This document shows positions 35,401-47,999 of a stretch of DNA of 64,000 bases, piece after piece; positions within the stretch are counted from its first letter, which is position 1, and every line of letters begins with the position of its first letter. The DNA comes from Sarcocystis neurona. Lineage: Eukaryota; Apicomplexa; Conoidasida; Eucoccidiorida; Sarcocystidae. A program made the translations under genes and the position numbers. The notes beneath the pieces were generated by a model. The model made no database searches. It was given only the letters and a program-made list of their open reading frames with translations, and was not told where the DNA came from. The stretch lies in NCBI GenBank assembly GCA_000727475.1, contig KL647326.1:589019-653018 (forward strand), given 5' to 3'.

Positions 35401-37500
35401 GTAGGTGCTGCCGGTCCTGCTATTGTTGGGGGGATGGGGCGAGATCTCCACGAAGATGCTGCGCCTCGTTGTGGCGTCAATAGAAATAGGAATTTCATTG
35501 TCTTCGCCTACTGTGAAAGAGTTAATGAGGCGCCATAGCGAAGACGCGAGAAAACCCAAGTCCGCGGCACCACAGATGAGTGGGACCTTGTACCATTCCA
35601 ATGACACACTAGACGCAGGCACACGAATACATACATTTATATCAACCAATTGAGCTCCCCTACATTATTGTACACGTGTGTACATAGGCATCACGCACAC
35701 ACGCCTGTGTGACCGTGTGCAGACGCTCACATATGTGCCTCAAACAAGCGAATCTCCGTAGAGGCATTGGCGCACAGAGCCGACGGATGATGCACACGTA
35801 TATGGAACAAGAAGACTTCACTGGCACTCTACCGTCACGTTCGAGTGGACGTACACAGCTCTGCAGATGTGCACCACGCAGGTAGGGCCGTGCCGGTCCA
35901 CATCCACACTTCCACGGCTATACACGCACAGCATACGAACGACCTGTAGATCCAGACGCGATTGATAATTTTTCTATTCTTTCACTGACACATACATCGG
36001 TGCCTTCTTCAAGTCAGTAGAAGTATGTGTTTCGCTTAAGCTGCTTTCATCAACAGACGCAAACAAGGAAGACGCTAGAGACGTCACAGCTGCCTCCTAC
36101 CTTACACAGCGCTGCTGCAGCACTGAAGCACCACACATCAGTGGAGACGCTAAAAGGCATTGTGCAGCGACAGTGGCTGTAGCGGCGCCGGCAAGAACAC
36201 AGAGAGGTATATTGCGCAGCAGGTGCGTTGATGGCTTTTTGAAACAGTTGGACAGCAGGGCTTGCCGCGGGCAGACGCAGCAGCCGTTGGTCGTTGATAC
36301 CTCCTAGAGAAACGCAGACACGTGCGAATTAGGAGCAACACGCTCAGCAGGAGAAGCTGCCGTCTGTCAGAGAACCGGGGTAGCACCCGAACACGCTGTC
36401 TATTGTAGTCGCCCTCGCGCAGCAGCAAAAACAGACAGGGCACTAACTATTTTTCTGCACCCGTGGCAGCGCTTCGTTGCATCTTTTCATCGGTGCGGCC
36501 ACCTCCCGCTGTATCTCCTGTGGGTCCATTGTTTCTTCCTGGTGACCTTGCTGGACGGTCTCCCGCACTTGCATCTGTTCGACGCGGCGGCTGCAGTTGT
36601 TCCTGATCCTTCTTATGTCGTCCTACTGCCGTTCACTCTTCGCCGGCCCAGCCCTTCTGCTACCGCTAAAGTTGCTGTGTGCATAGCTTCCCGTCTTGCT
36701 TCTGAGGGTAGTGTATAATACATACGGTAAAGCTAACATTTGCTGCTGGCTCACAGAGCGTTTCGTGTGGCTGTCCTGAGGGAATAGTCCGGCCGCTCCT
36801 GCTCGTGTAGCCTTGAAAATTCAACATGCTCAATGTATGTGCCGTTTCCTTCCACGGGTGACGTAGACACAGGAAGACACGCGTGAACGATGCCGGGGCA
36901 CCAAATGTACGCAGTAGCCCCACGACGTGTGCCTGATGCGAAGATCTAAGTAACGTGCTGTTATGTACAGAAGTCACAGCAGACTGCCAGCAGTCTCACT
37001 GCGGAGGCCAGGCGGCTATGCGTTCCGCGTCGTTAGCGCATCCTTTCCCTGCCTTAATTGCTGCTGCGTGGCCGCTGCTGCTACTACCGGGGGGACTGCT
37101 GCAGCTGCTGCTCTCCCAATTTTCCGAGTGCACGTCTCCTCTGTGCCTTTGCTAGATGGTTCACGCGCAACCGTGACGAAACGCAAGCATTGACGGGGAT
37201 GTCTAACAATTCGCAACAGCCAAGAGAGGGCACAACCCTTTTGCAGAAGACGCCAGAAGAAGCAGCTCCAGCGCTCGTACACCACGGTGTCGCAGCCGTT
37301 ATTTCTGTTGCTGTTGACGGTGTCTATACGGTAAGGCGAGCACCTGTTACTCTTATTGCTGCTGCTTTTGTTGTTGACCCTGGGACTATCTGCTGTCCTC
37401 GAGCGAAGACATGGACTGGATATTCAGTACCTTGTTATCTTGTCGAGACAGTGAGCATGGACAAACTACATGAAGCGTAGGATTCCTTCAACAGAACAGC
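32402..37500. other. CTG/CAG-rich region without a supported gene
   Basis: Scattered CTGCTG and GCTGCT runs in otherwise unique DNA. Several frames of 80-140 codons (for example 35383-35649 minus, 33984-34331 minus, 37199-37480 plus) have protein-like composition, but I recognise no family and see no coherent exon chain. This could be 5' flank or upstream exons of the long minus-strand frame, or an unrelated repeat-rich gene. Confidence 0.4.
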
Positions 37501-39480
37501 AGGTCGACACTTCTAGGAAGTTCAGACTGTCACCGCCACATATTTGTAGGAGTACGTCTCCGGCGCACGTGCACGCCCACGTTCGAAAGCAGTCAAATAT
37601 ATGCTTTGGCTCACCTGTCTTCGTGGACTGCTGTTACTCCTAGGTTTTTTACTGAAGCACGTAGATATGTATTAACGTATACGTGCGTCTGCACGTACGT
37701 AGCTGCACCGCCCCAGCTCTCACAAATGTGATTCTTGTGCACACAAATGCTCCCAGGTCGCACAAATATGTTTCTCATGCAACGTGCGAGCGGCAGCTGC
37801 AGCAGCAAAAGCCGCGGCGGAGGAGATTACGGCACTCTCCGGAACAGCACCACCCGGAGGATCCGAAGGTGGCGCATGGGCAGGAGGCTTCACAGTATGT
37901 GCTAACCTCATGACGCAGATGCAGGCGCGGCGCCCCCACGCCAGGAAGTAAAAAGGGCGGGACAGAGCACTAACTACATGGGAAGAAAGGACGCACTTAG
38001 ATGTCTTGAACATTAGCTAACGGTGACCCGAATGCGGCTGCCTACGAATAAGTGCTGTATGACGGTACTCAAATCGACAGTAAGACAAGGAGCAGCACCG
38101 TTTGTGGCAGCTCCTAGCCTTTGTGCTACATTCTTGCAGGCACTCCAAAAGGAACGACCAAGTGCATCACGAACGTTCCTAATTCCAGAACAGATTTAGA
38201 AGTGGCAGTGCCGTGAAGTCGCGGCCTCCGACCACAAGGTGTGGATGTTCTCCGGAGACAAGGGGATACTCACGTTTGTGTCTCACACCACGTATACACG
38301 GCCAGTCATTGGCAGGGTTCGTCCTCCAGTTTGTCGAGATACAATATCAAAGGCTACGTCTGTTACGTATGCTTATTATCATGTTGTAGAAGTTCTGCAA
38401 CATATATACGTCTGACCGTGTCTGCCCGTGCAGGTTTAGTGCATTCACGGATCTCTACGAGAAGACGGCAGGCTCTAAATAGCTGCTACAATCGTCGCGT
38501 ATGTACACAGGTATATTTGCGTGTAGGTCTTCAATTGCGAAATCACCCACAGTGAATCTTCAGGTGATTGGGCTACTCCCCACGTTTACTTGCAGCAGTC
38601 GCCCTCTATCTGCTTCCTGCGTTTGAGCGGTTTTCACACGACGGACACTGACAATTGCTAGTATCCACACACAGTGGTGTGTGGATACCGAGGTGGAAAG
38701 GCGTGTATCCCCATGTACACTGGTAATCCTGGACACCTGTACGTGAAGATCTGTATCCACGCATACGCGGGACTCACAGATTTTGGTATGTCTGCCTGTG
38801 GGAGTACGTGCTTAAATACCGGCATGCGGAGCTGGCAACATATTACACACATGCGTACATGTCTTTGTTTACGTGTAAATGGTTGCCTGCAGGGCACTTC
38901 GCTGTGTTTTATCAGCTGGTATACGTCTATATTCATATTTTAACGTAGGGGAGCGTGTACTGCTCTACCTGTATATGTTTATGTACGTTTACGTACTTCA
39001 CCACCTGTTGCGGGGACCTGTGCGGAGCGCGGCCCAGAGCAGTTCCGATGTGCAGGGTGAGCTCGGAACGGCACGTCCCCGAGACGCTACTTACCATGCT
39101 AACACGACCCTTCTGCTACAGCGAGCCTGCATTCGCATCACAAGCGGTTTGAAGTATAGTTTTCTGTTGCCTTCAGACACAAACCTCTTCTCGTCAGGTG
39201 TCCCGTTCCGGGGTTCATGTCAGCCGCCTGCGGTCCGCTTCGTGTTGGGAACTGTCTTTGTCGTAGGTAAATGCCAGAACCGTCCGCCTGTCGTTCGGCG
39301 GACTGGACCGTCATCGTCAAAAATTCTTTTTTTGCTCACCGTCTGTCGCGGTGCTCCTGGGAACGGCTTTCTTCTGAATAATTTCGTAAGATCATCTCCC
39401 TGGCATGACGCAAACGTCTTTATCGTGTGTGGAAGCTACGTTTTCCCCTCGTACTTTTCCCTCGCCCACAGTAGCAGCAG
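37500..39480. other. Unique DNA, no gene recognised
   Basis: Mixed sequence with ACGTGT-type words and short broken frames on both strands. No motif, repeat array or exon border set stood out. Confidence 0.45.
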
Positions 39481-41240
39481 GACTCTTACCTTCTGCGGCT
39501 CGAAAAGTCACAGTCGGTAGCACACTGGTCTTCTGCTGTTGTAAACAGTTCTTCTACGTTTGCGAGCAGTGGTATCTTGTCTCCGCCGTTTTCTTTCTTT
39601 CCCTCCCTGTCGTTTTCTGGATCCTCTTTGCTCCCTAGCTCCTTTTCGGCGCAGCTGTCGGCTAAGCCCAAACTATAAAACCGCGGTCGCTGTACACTTC
39701 AAAAAATTCGGACGTAATCACCTCTTCGAGTGCGCCCTGAGTATTCACCAGCTTCTTATTTATTTCCCTAAGTATTTCTCCCCCAGTATCTTCTTTCAGG
39801 TCATTTTACGTGATTCGTTGTTTTTCGCCGAATTTTTTCTTCGTCTCGTGCATCGATTCGATTTCCCAGAGAAAGCCCTGCAATCGCCGTCCAAAACTCG
39901 CGTCCCGGTCGGCTGCGACAGCTCCTAAAGTCGAACTCTCCCTCGTTGTAAACACTTTTCGTTTCTTGTGACCATTGACCCTTCGTCTCCTCGTCTTGGG
40001 TTGCCACAATCGCCCACGGATCGACCGGCTGAGAATGGCCATGCACACGATAATTTTGCATGATTCACCCTCGCCTGCCGGCTCAATTATTGAAGTGCCT
40101 CAAAAGGAATCTGTCAGTTTTGTGTTCCTTCACTAGATTACTCCCGTAATCGGAGAAAGCCCGTAGAATCTCCGGCTTCTCCGCAACCCGTGGCTTCCTG
40201 CCCCAAAGGGACGTTCGCGAACTCTTTACCCTTCGGTTCGTAATACCCCGGTTCTGTCCCCCCACCGTCATCACCCCGCGGGTCTGTGTATTCCTGAGTG
40301 CCTTACAGGCAGTCGGCCTCTCTCGCATTCACATATCCGTACTGGGACTGTTTCCAGTTTGTTTCTCTTGCCGCTCATCAGCTGGATGCAGTTTACTTCA
40401 AAATTTTGCAAACGGGGTGTGCGTGAACGCACCAGCAAAGACTGACTGCTTGTTCATGATTCCGTAGAATTTTTGCCGTTGCAATGCTTAATTGCAAGTT
40501 CTCTGCCAGTGGTGTCTCCCATTTCCTTTCCCGGTTTCCCACCGTCAAATTCTGGTAGAAGGGCCTGTAAGACACTCACCGCTTTTTCCTTCTTTTGCCC
40601 CACTCTCCTCCTTTCCACGCGTGCCCTGGATCTCTCTGTCCTTTCTGTGGTGATTTTAGCGCTGCACACGTCTCTTTTCAGAATTCGTGTGCTTCACTGT
40701 ACTGTTTCTCGCCGGCACCCCTTGAGCCGATTCCCCGTATTTCAACCGTGGCTTCCTCATCCCCGCTGGTGTGTCCTGTAGTCCAGTCTCTTGTTAGTTT
40801 TCTTCGGATGCAGTTGTACTTCGTGGTGCATGTCTTTTTATTGATGTCTTGCAAGTTTCCAGTATAAGGTTTCTCCTCGTTTTAACAATTTATCCTTTGC
40901 TGCGAAACCCGCAGGTGACAGCTGTGGCAGACGTTCGTCTTCTGTCCTTACCTGCGTTTGAAGAGCAGCTACAGCCACAGCACACTGTGGACCCCAGGGT
41001 TCGCTACTCACATAAATTTGTTGTATCTGTCTTAGCCAGAACTGCTCACTGTCTGTGACCACAACTGCTCCTGTTCGAGTGCAGCGAACATCCATTTTTC
41101 GCCTTTTCAAAGCCATCACTTGTTGGAGAAGGCGCCGTTCCGTACCCTCAACGGCGTACACTCTTCTTTCTTTTCTCCGTTTTCTGGGAATACAGTAATC
41201 CAGATGCATCTGCGTTACTACAGCGAGTCTCACACCTACG
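39480..41240 (-). pseudogene. Possible decayed coding block
   Basis: On the minus strand several frames of 60-130 codons succeed one another with frameshifts and stops. The best stretch (about 39660-39900) reads FLWEIESMHETKKKFGEKQR, a TAA, then ILREINKKLVNTQGALEEVI and SEFFEVYSDRGF, charged and coiled-coil-like as in a structural or Gag-like protein. No reverse transcriptase, integrase or zinc-knuckle motif could be seen. Upstream pieces include LPEFDGGKPGKEMG (around 40570) and a 131-codon frame at 40838-41233. A degenerate retroelement or a dead host gene are both possible. Confidence 0.25.
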
Positions 41241-42968
41241 TGAAAAGACCCAGCGCGGATTCTTTATTCTCTTGCCACGGTCCTGTGGTGCTCCGTAATT
41301 GTTCCTCCGCCTTTTTTTCCTTCGGCTTTTTTCTTCTGTTTCTACCTTTCTTCCTCCCTCGTCTCTCCATTTGCCCGGACGTTCTGTTGGACGGCCCCCG
41401 CCGCTACTGTCCCCGGGTATCTGGAGGCGCGGTGTCGCCGCTGTTGCTACTGGGGATTTTCCGTCGGCGAGTCGATATTTTTTAGCGACTTTTCGGCTGG
41501 GCCGACCTGGGCTCCTTTTCGTTAACGCGTTTACCCCGCCGTCTTGAATCTCTCTTCATCTGTCCTGTTTCCTCATCGCGGTTGCCTCGAGCCGCACACA
41601 CTGCCTTCACGTGTAGGGGGCTCAGGGCCCGTCCCCAGCGGCATCCGTCCAGGACTGTACACACACATACATATAAGTGGAGAGGCATAGGGCAGCGTGT
41701 TTATGGAGAGAATAGCGCGAGTTCCTCCCTTTGTGTCTGTACTGTGGTGGGTGTATATGTATCTCTCTGCGACGGAAAAGAGAACGGCGGGACGGCAGCA
41801 CATCGCGCACCAAGTATAATACCTACCGATGGAAGGATCACCTCTCCCCTGGACGCGGTTCACTCTATATTTCTGCAGTAATCAAGAGTAAATGACGTGC
41901 ATGGGTGTGTTGGTATCTGAACAGTTCCGCACCCTTGTGTGTGCATATGAGCTGTCTAGATGCCGTCACACCTGTCGTAGATACGTGGGGCGGTCTGTTT
42001 TCCACTATACCCACGGAGGAGCACCGCAGCTGTAGAGAGACTGTCGAGGAATTGTTAACCTGTCTACGCTGTACATACAGGCGGCAGGACGGAAAAAAAC
42101 TGCGTCAGTAAATTTTCTTTCCGGCACGTCTTCTGCCAACCCCCTGACGTTGCAGGTCATGCGAGATGTACGTAAGAAGCGGCACTGGGTAGGCGCGCGC
42201 CGTGCGCTCTGCTGTACACCACACACGTGGAGTGTCTGTGCCGGCGCGGGCCTCTGTGGAACCTTTTGAAAAAGCGCGCTCCTGTCAACTTATTGAGGAA
42301 GACCTGTTCTCGCACGCAAGGCTAGTAGTTGCTTCAGCGCGTCTCTGCAGCGGTGTGCACGCCTGTTTGTCGGGTAGACGGTGGAGAGAAAAAGAGCAGA
42401 TTTCTCCGCAGGAGTTGCAACAGGGCGCGGTAGAAGAGGCTCTTGTGTGCTCTGCGTCCGCAGCTTTGTGCCTGTACCGCCTGCGCTGTTCACTGGTGTG
42501 AGTCTTCCTGTGTGGTGGCCGCTGCTGTGGAACAGGCGTGTGCTCACGCCTGGCTCGTCTTTTTCCTTCCCTGTCTCGTCTCCGTCTGCTGCAGAGGCAG
42601 CGCGTGATGACTGGGCTGTCGCGAACGTAGTGCAGTCTTTCGGTCTTTGTTTTTTCCTTCTTCATTGATTTTCGTTAGCTGCTGCTTCTCGCAGTTGCAG
42701 CGACGCCACACATCGTCCTCCCTCCCCTCCGTTGCCTCGCTCTTTGTCCGCACGCAGGCTTCTCTTCGACCGCGCCTTCCCGTCGCGTCCTCCCCGGGAC
42801 GAGACGGTGCTGCGCCCGCTGCTCTGCTGTCCGGTGTCTTGTTGCTGCGAGCGCCGCAGGCTGCCCGCGTGTGAACACGTCGGCCTTCAGCCGGGGTTCC
42901 TAGCTCTCTGGCTGTGTGTTGCCTTTCTCTCTTCTGGCTGCTGTTGCTGCATTTCGTAGCTCAGGAAG
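41240..42968. other. Upstream region of the KDEL receptor gene
   Basis: GC-richer, pyrimidine-biased unique DNA with no convincing exon. The 400 bp before 42969 presumably holds the promoter and 5' UTR of the KDEL receptor gene, but no core promoter motif can be named from sequence alone. Confidence 0.4.
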
Positions 42969-43643
42969 ATGGCGCAGAATTTGTTCCGCTTGGCCGGGGA
43001 TATGCTACATCTGCTGTCTATATTTTTGCTGCTGTTCAAACTGTATCGCAGCAAAAACTGCGCGGGTCTGTCTGCACGCACGCAGGAGTGCTATGCGTTG
43101 GTTTTCTGCTGCCGCTACGTCGACCTGCTGTGGTCGTTCATCAGTGTCTACAACAGCGCGATGAAAATCATTTTTATTCTCTCCACACTTTACCTAATAT
43201 ATTTGATGCGCTGGAAGCCGCCCATATCTCTCACCTATGACGCAAAAGCGGACAACTTCAACTTCTGGCTCTACCTCTTGCCACCCTGCTTTCTCCTGGC
43301 CCTCTGCACGGCAGACTCCCTGCTGCCTTCTCACGTCTGCTGGTGCTTTTCCATATGGCTGGAAAGTGTGTCTATCATTCCGCAGCTTCTTCTGCTGCAG
43401 AAACAGCGCCAAGTCGAAAACTTGACTTCTCACTACGTTGCATGCATGGGACTCTATCGCCTTCTCTACATTCTTAACTGGGTCTTCCGCTATTTCACCG
43501 AAGTTCCGCCCCACGTCAATATCGTCAGCTGGGTAGGGGGCGTTGTTCAGACACTCCTCTATGCCGACTTCTTCTACTATTACGTCCACAGCAAACTCTA
43601 TAACCACGAGCTTGTTCTCCCTGTTACCGGCCCTGATGTCTAG
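42969..43643 (+). CDS. ERD2: KDEL receptor (ER lumen protein retaining receptor)
   Basis: A complete intronless frame of 224 residues, similar to the usual 212-220. ERD2 is a seven-helix receptor of cis-Golgi membranes that binds the C-terminal KDEL/HDEL-type signal of escaped ER proteins and returns them in COPI vesicles. Family signatures in order: NLFRLAGDMLHLLSI at the N terminus, NCAGLSARTQ (30-39), RYVDLLWSFISVYN (49-62) with the conserved Arg and Asp, LESVSIIPQL (131-140), SHYVACMGLYRLLYILNW (154-171), GVVQTLLYADFFYYY (191-205) and the terminal LVLPV. The start ATG at 42969 sits in AGGAAGATGGCG and aligns with the family N terminus. The loop KPPISLTYDAKADNF corresponds to the family's FKATYDGNHDTF segment. 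The CAG-free codon use contrasts with neighbouring DNA. No neighbour appears functionally linked. Confidence 0.96.
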   Translation: MAQNLFRLAGDMLHLLSIFLLLFKLYRSKNCAGLSARTQECYALVFCCRYVDLLWSFISVYNSAMKIIFILSTLYLIYLMRWKPPISLTYDAKADNFNFWLYLLPPCFLLALCTADSLLPSHVCWCFSIWLESVSIIPQLLLLQKQRQVENLTSHYVACMGLYRLLYILNWVFRYFTEVPPHVNIVSWVGGVVQTLLYADFFYYYVHSKLYNHELVLPVTGPDV

Positions 43644-46600
43644 CTGCGACCCCAGGACCCTCCACTGCTGACACACAGCCCGCTGTTCTGCTGCAGCTGC
43701 TTCGCCCGGTCTCCTCCGTCTTTGCCGTCTCATTCTTGTCCCTGCCGTGTTGCTGCGCTCGCTGCTGGTGACGTGTGCTCTCCCACTGCAGCTGGGGCAC
43801 CTTGTCGTCCTTCGGGCGGTTGCCGTCTCTCAAGTGCTCTCGCCGCTGCGCGTTGCCATCCTACATCTGCAGAGTCACGCGCACACATACGCACAGCTGC
43901 ACGCGTGTGCCTGGTGGGGAACCTGATGGTGCTGCTGCTGGTGAGCAGCGGTGCAGGTGCGTACAGGGGCACGCGTGAGCATGCGGTGTCGTTGGCGGTG
44001 GTGTCCGGGTGCGCGATATATCGTGTGCCTGTAGCACGTCTAATGGTACTGTGCGCATGCGCACAGCGCTATACTACAGACTGAGAAGCCGTGCGGCGTC
44101 CAGAGCGCAGCGGCACTGGATTCACGTCAAGGTGACAAGGGAGCCGCACGCGTCTCTCTGAGACGACGGCCGTGTGTAGAGGGTAGAAGGAAAGGTGCAC
44201 GTCTGCGTCAGACAGCAATAGAATTGCGCGTGCGTCGACAGCAACGAGTATGCATGCGTGTGGCGGGCCGTAACGTAGTCGACGCCTGCGCGGCGGGGTG
44301 CAGGAAATTCTCCACATTTGCGCGTGGACTCGCAGTGAAGCTGCACGCATACGTCGAACAGCAGTAGAGCTGCATGCATGCGTGGAAACGCAAGTGCTAC
44401 GTCGGACAGCAGTAGGGTGGAGCTGCACGTGCATGTGGAACAGCCGTGGCGAACTTGAGGATGTAGGAAGCCGTGCAGTGGATGCACGTGTCTGTGAAGT
44501 AGGCGAAAAACGGACTGCCTGCGCATGCGTCTGCAGGACGTACGGAGACTGGGTCTTCCGACACACCGTTGCCTGCGACGCACGCGTGTGGCGGAAGCAC
44601 ATGCAGCGACGCCTCTCGTGATACATGCGGCACCCATCAGGTGGAGCTTGGGAGTCTTTTTTGGGAGTCTTTCCTGTGCATGCTAGGACTGCTCTCACTT
44701 CGCATTGCACGCGTGCACGAGTCTCCTGTGCAAGTCCTGCAGAAAAGGGTTGTTAGGATGCAAGCCCCGCATCCACGCGTGCGTGTGTTCACGTACGACC
44801 CCTGCGTGCCGCACTTGGGACAAAGACCGTGTTGTTGACGAGCGGCGGAGGTGCGCGCATGAGGGCTGGCTGAAAGTGCATTGGCGGCGCTAGGAAAGCA
44901 CCTAGCCGACACGCCTTGTCGAATGCATGCGCCGTGATATTCGGGCTGCGTGCATGCTGGCATGTCTGAGCGGTATTCGAGCGAGTCTGCACGTGCTCCT
45001 GCTCTTGTTGCGCGGGGCTGCTGGAGGGCCACGGCTCTCAAGAAGTTGCGCACGGGCACCCCGCAGGCGGATGCACTCGACGACGCACTGCCTCGTGAAG
45101 GAGTGTGCACACGTGTTTGAAGGAGCTGGCACATGTAACAGCTGGAAACGCAGACGGCAGTTGCGCCGGGAAATCACTGCTTGTGCACAGCAGTGCAGCT
45201 TTTGAGGAACCCGTCGTAGGTGCGCACCTTGTGTGGGTGTGAGTTGCTTTGCTGCCGCGAGACGTTCACTAAGAAGTAGGCGCAAGCAGAAAGCTCTGTG
45301 GAGACGAATGCAGCCAACGCGTAGAGAAAACATATGTAGATATGTGCTCCGGGTGTGACAGAAACGCAACACATTCGAATTTCGACAGCAGGTGACTCAT
45401 AGCGCGATAGGCTCAGGTGTGCGTAGGTGCAGACAGGTCTCCACACGCCTCTAAACACACACACGTGAAGCACCAACCTTTGCCTGCGCGCTTTTTTGAT
45501 GAATATTTCCTGTTGACATCCACTCTTGAACAATACGGTGTCTTGTAGCATTTGCAGAATGGCGCAATAAGTTCAGAGGTGTGCACTGCAGAACGTATAC
45601 GCCCGTACGATTGCAAAACGTGTAGGTTTCTTCAGGTGTGATATGTGTATATGTGCGTGTTTTACCCCTGTGCACATAACCATTACAAAGCGCGTCCAGC
45701 CTGTTGAGACCCTTCAGAGCCGACGGTATCCCACCGTATTTGCTGGAGTTTCTTAGCCACAACACCGCACGGCTTTTAACGCACGTCTTCCCTCTCTCCT
45801 TTTTTACGTCGCTACGTGCTTTCACCGCTTCTGCTGCTGGCGCAGCGCTGTGAGCACGGGGGAATCTGCGTGTTACGACGACGTTCGCACTGAGATTTGC
45901 GCTCCTATACACGGGTCCCCTTAATGTCGTATGCATCGGCAGGGCTGCTTGGAGGCCGCGGATGGGGTTCGTTGTACGCGTCGCTTGCACGCATAGTCTC
46001 CGGCAACGAATACCAACGAGTGTGTCTCTTTGTATATAAAGTACGTACGCATGTACACTCAAGGTAGATTGATTTGTCCACGGGCATAAAAATCATCAGA
46101 TTGACAATCGTACAAGTTTGTACTGTCGCATGTAGTCACCTACAGTGTAAGTGCGTGTATACGCACGTGTGGCTACATCTCTAAACACTCGAATAAGCAA
46201 AGAGAGAAACATACACACACACACACAGAGATAAACCGTCGTTTCAACGAGCTAGTTTCGCAGTATGCTCCGCTACCGTTGATCGGAGTTTTATAGGCAG
46301 AACTATCACACTTTATTTGTTGTCTGATTCTCTAGCCGTTTGTGTAGGACATAGGCAAAAAAGATGGTGCAGAACGAGTTGCACCCACGAAGGATGAAGC
46401 AGGCAGGTGCTCGTCGTTTATTTTCTCCTTTTCAATTCGCCTACTCAAGCAGGCGGCGTCGTGCTTCTTTTTCCTACGCACAAATGCTTTTCTTGTGGTG
46501 CCGCGCACGAATGCTTATCCTTTTGCTGGGTAGTACTGGGATCCGCGGCTCTGTAAATTGTGCACGTACACCAAATAGTCATTAGTTGTGTATACGCATG

Positions 46601-47600
46601 CAGAATACAAGAACAGGAAAGATTTATCATTTGTGTAAGTACGTGCCAAGTCACAGATCGCAGGCAACACACTCACTATTTATTTACTCAAGTGCATTTA
46701 TTCATATATGTGTAGGTAGTTAAGACTCAGACAGTTCACACCTCTTTCTCTATGGCCGCACGCGTTGAGCCAGTGATATACGGGTTCACAAGCAGAAACA
46801 CGAAACAGCAAAAACATTGCCAGTCATTTCAAACGATGTCGCATCCACACGTTCGTGCACCGAGGCATACGAACAATTCACGCATCCACGTGAACGACAC
46901 AGCTAATATGTTCCACTTCACTTAACGTGCGTCTGCAAGGCAGTCACTGCGTCAACGTGCTGCTTCTGCTGCTTTTTTGAAGGCAGTGCTGCACACTTGA
47001 TGCACACGCGGTTGGACGAGGAAGCACTCTGAGACACACATAGGTAGATACATCAAACGGATGCGCACATGAGGAATTTCTAACAAGTGAAAAGAAAAAG
47101 ACCAAGTAAATACTGAAAAACAGCACTGCCTAAGGGACTAATGTGTCGCACCTTGGTAGATATACATCTACTGGCTAAGAAGAAAAAAGAATAAAGGTGC
47201 CGACGGTAGCCAGCTGCAGTTTTCTCTCCCCTTATTCTTCTGACAAGCGGGCACAGGGCAGTTCACTTAGAGGTACTGTTTTGGTTTCAAAAATACCCTC
47301 TGCAGGTCTTCCGTGATTATGTCGATGAGACATCGAAGACTATTCTTTTACGGACACAGGCAGTCCAGTTACGCGTCTTTTGGTATACAATCGCCTCGAC
47401 TACAGATATGGCTATTATGCTACTGCTATTGTAGCACACTCTACGTAAATAAATTATCACTACGATGTTGCATATATATATATATATATATGTATAAATT
47501 GGTGTCATCCTGCTGTTATACGTAGACTTGTTCACTTCTCAGACATCCGGAACTGTGCAATAGAGCTTCGATAGCGACGATTGTATCAAGGCGAAGCTTC
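43644..47600. other. Unique DNA downstream of ERD2, no gene recognised
   Basis: 3' flank of the KDEL receptor followed by GC-rich DNA with frequent TGCATGC/TGCACG words to about 45.2 kb, then AT-richer unique DNA. Frames on both strands are short and Cys/Arg-rich without family resemblance. Confidence 0.45.
44200..44450 (+). repeat. Degenerate repeat with core CGTCRRACAGCARTAG
   Basis: The core CGTC[AG][AG]ACAGCA[AG]TAG followed by a [TG]GCRYGTGC-like tail occurs at about 44205, 44352 and 44401. Three imperfect copies, the last two about 50 bp apart. Confidence 0.6.
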
Positions 47601-47603
47601 CTC

Positions 47604-47999
47604 TCAACAAACTCGCATCACCCGGATATTTCTTTGAGCCTCACAAGCCCGACGTATCCTCTTGACGGTTTCAAGTGCTCAGTAGTCGATCACTGCTACA
47701 GTCACTTGTACTGCCCTCAAGCAGTTCACTGCGTATGAGTAATCCACAGGTGCGGCATCCTTTGTCAGCGTATCGAAAATGTTGATGGTATGAGTAACGC
47801 TTGCGTAGACCGCCTTTTCTGAATGAGCGGTAGGAATTCAGGTATTTGCTTGAGTATCATAACGCTGAAACATGGCCATTGCATTGCGGAAAGGATTTCT
47901 TTCCATGGTCGTACGTGTAACATGCAGTTGTTCATGTACAAAGGGCAACTTTAAACGCAGAAGAGGACGGTTTCGAAAAATTGGCATAGCTCCCTTTTT
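47604..47999 (-). pseudogene. Decayed coding-like frame
   Basis: Reading the minus strand from 47999, one frame stays protein-like for about 130 codons (PIFRNRPLLRLKLPFVHEQL, AVYASVTHTINIFDTLTKDA, ALETVKRIRRACEAQRNIRV). It is broken by only two internal TGA codons before the final TGA at 47604. No family is recognised. The surrounding DNA is free of simple repeats. It could be a relic of a mobile element or of a host gene. Confidence 0.3.
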
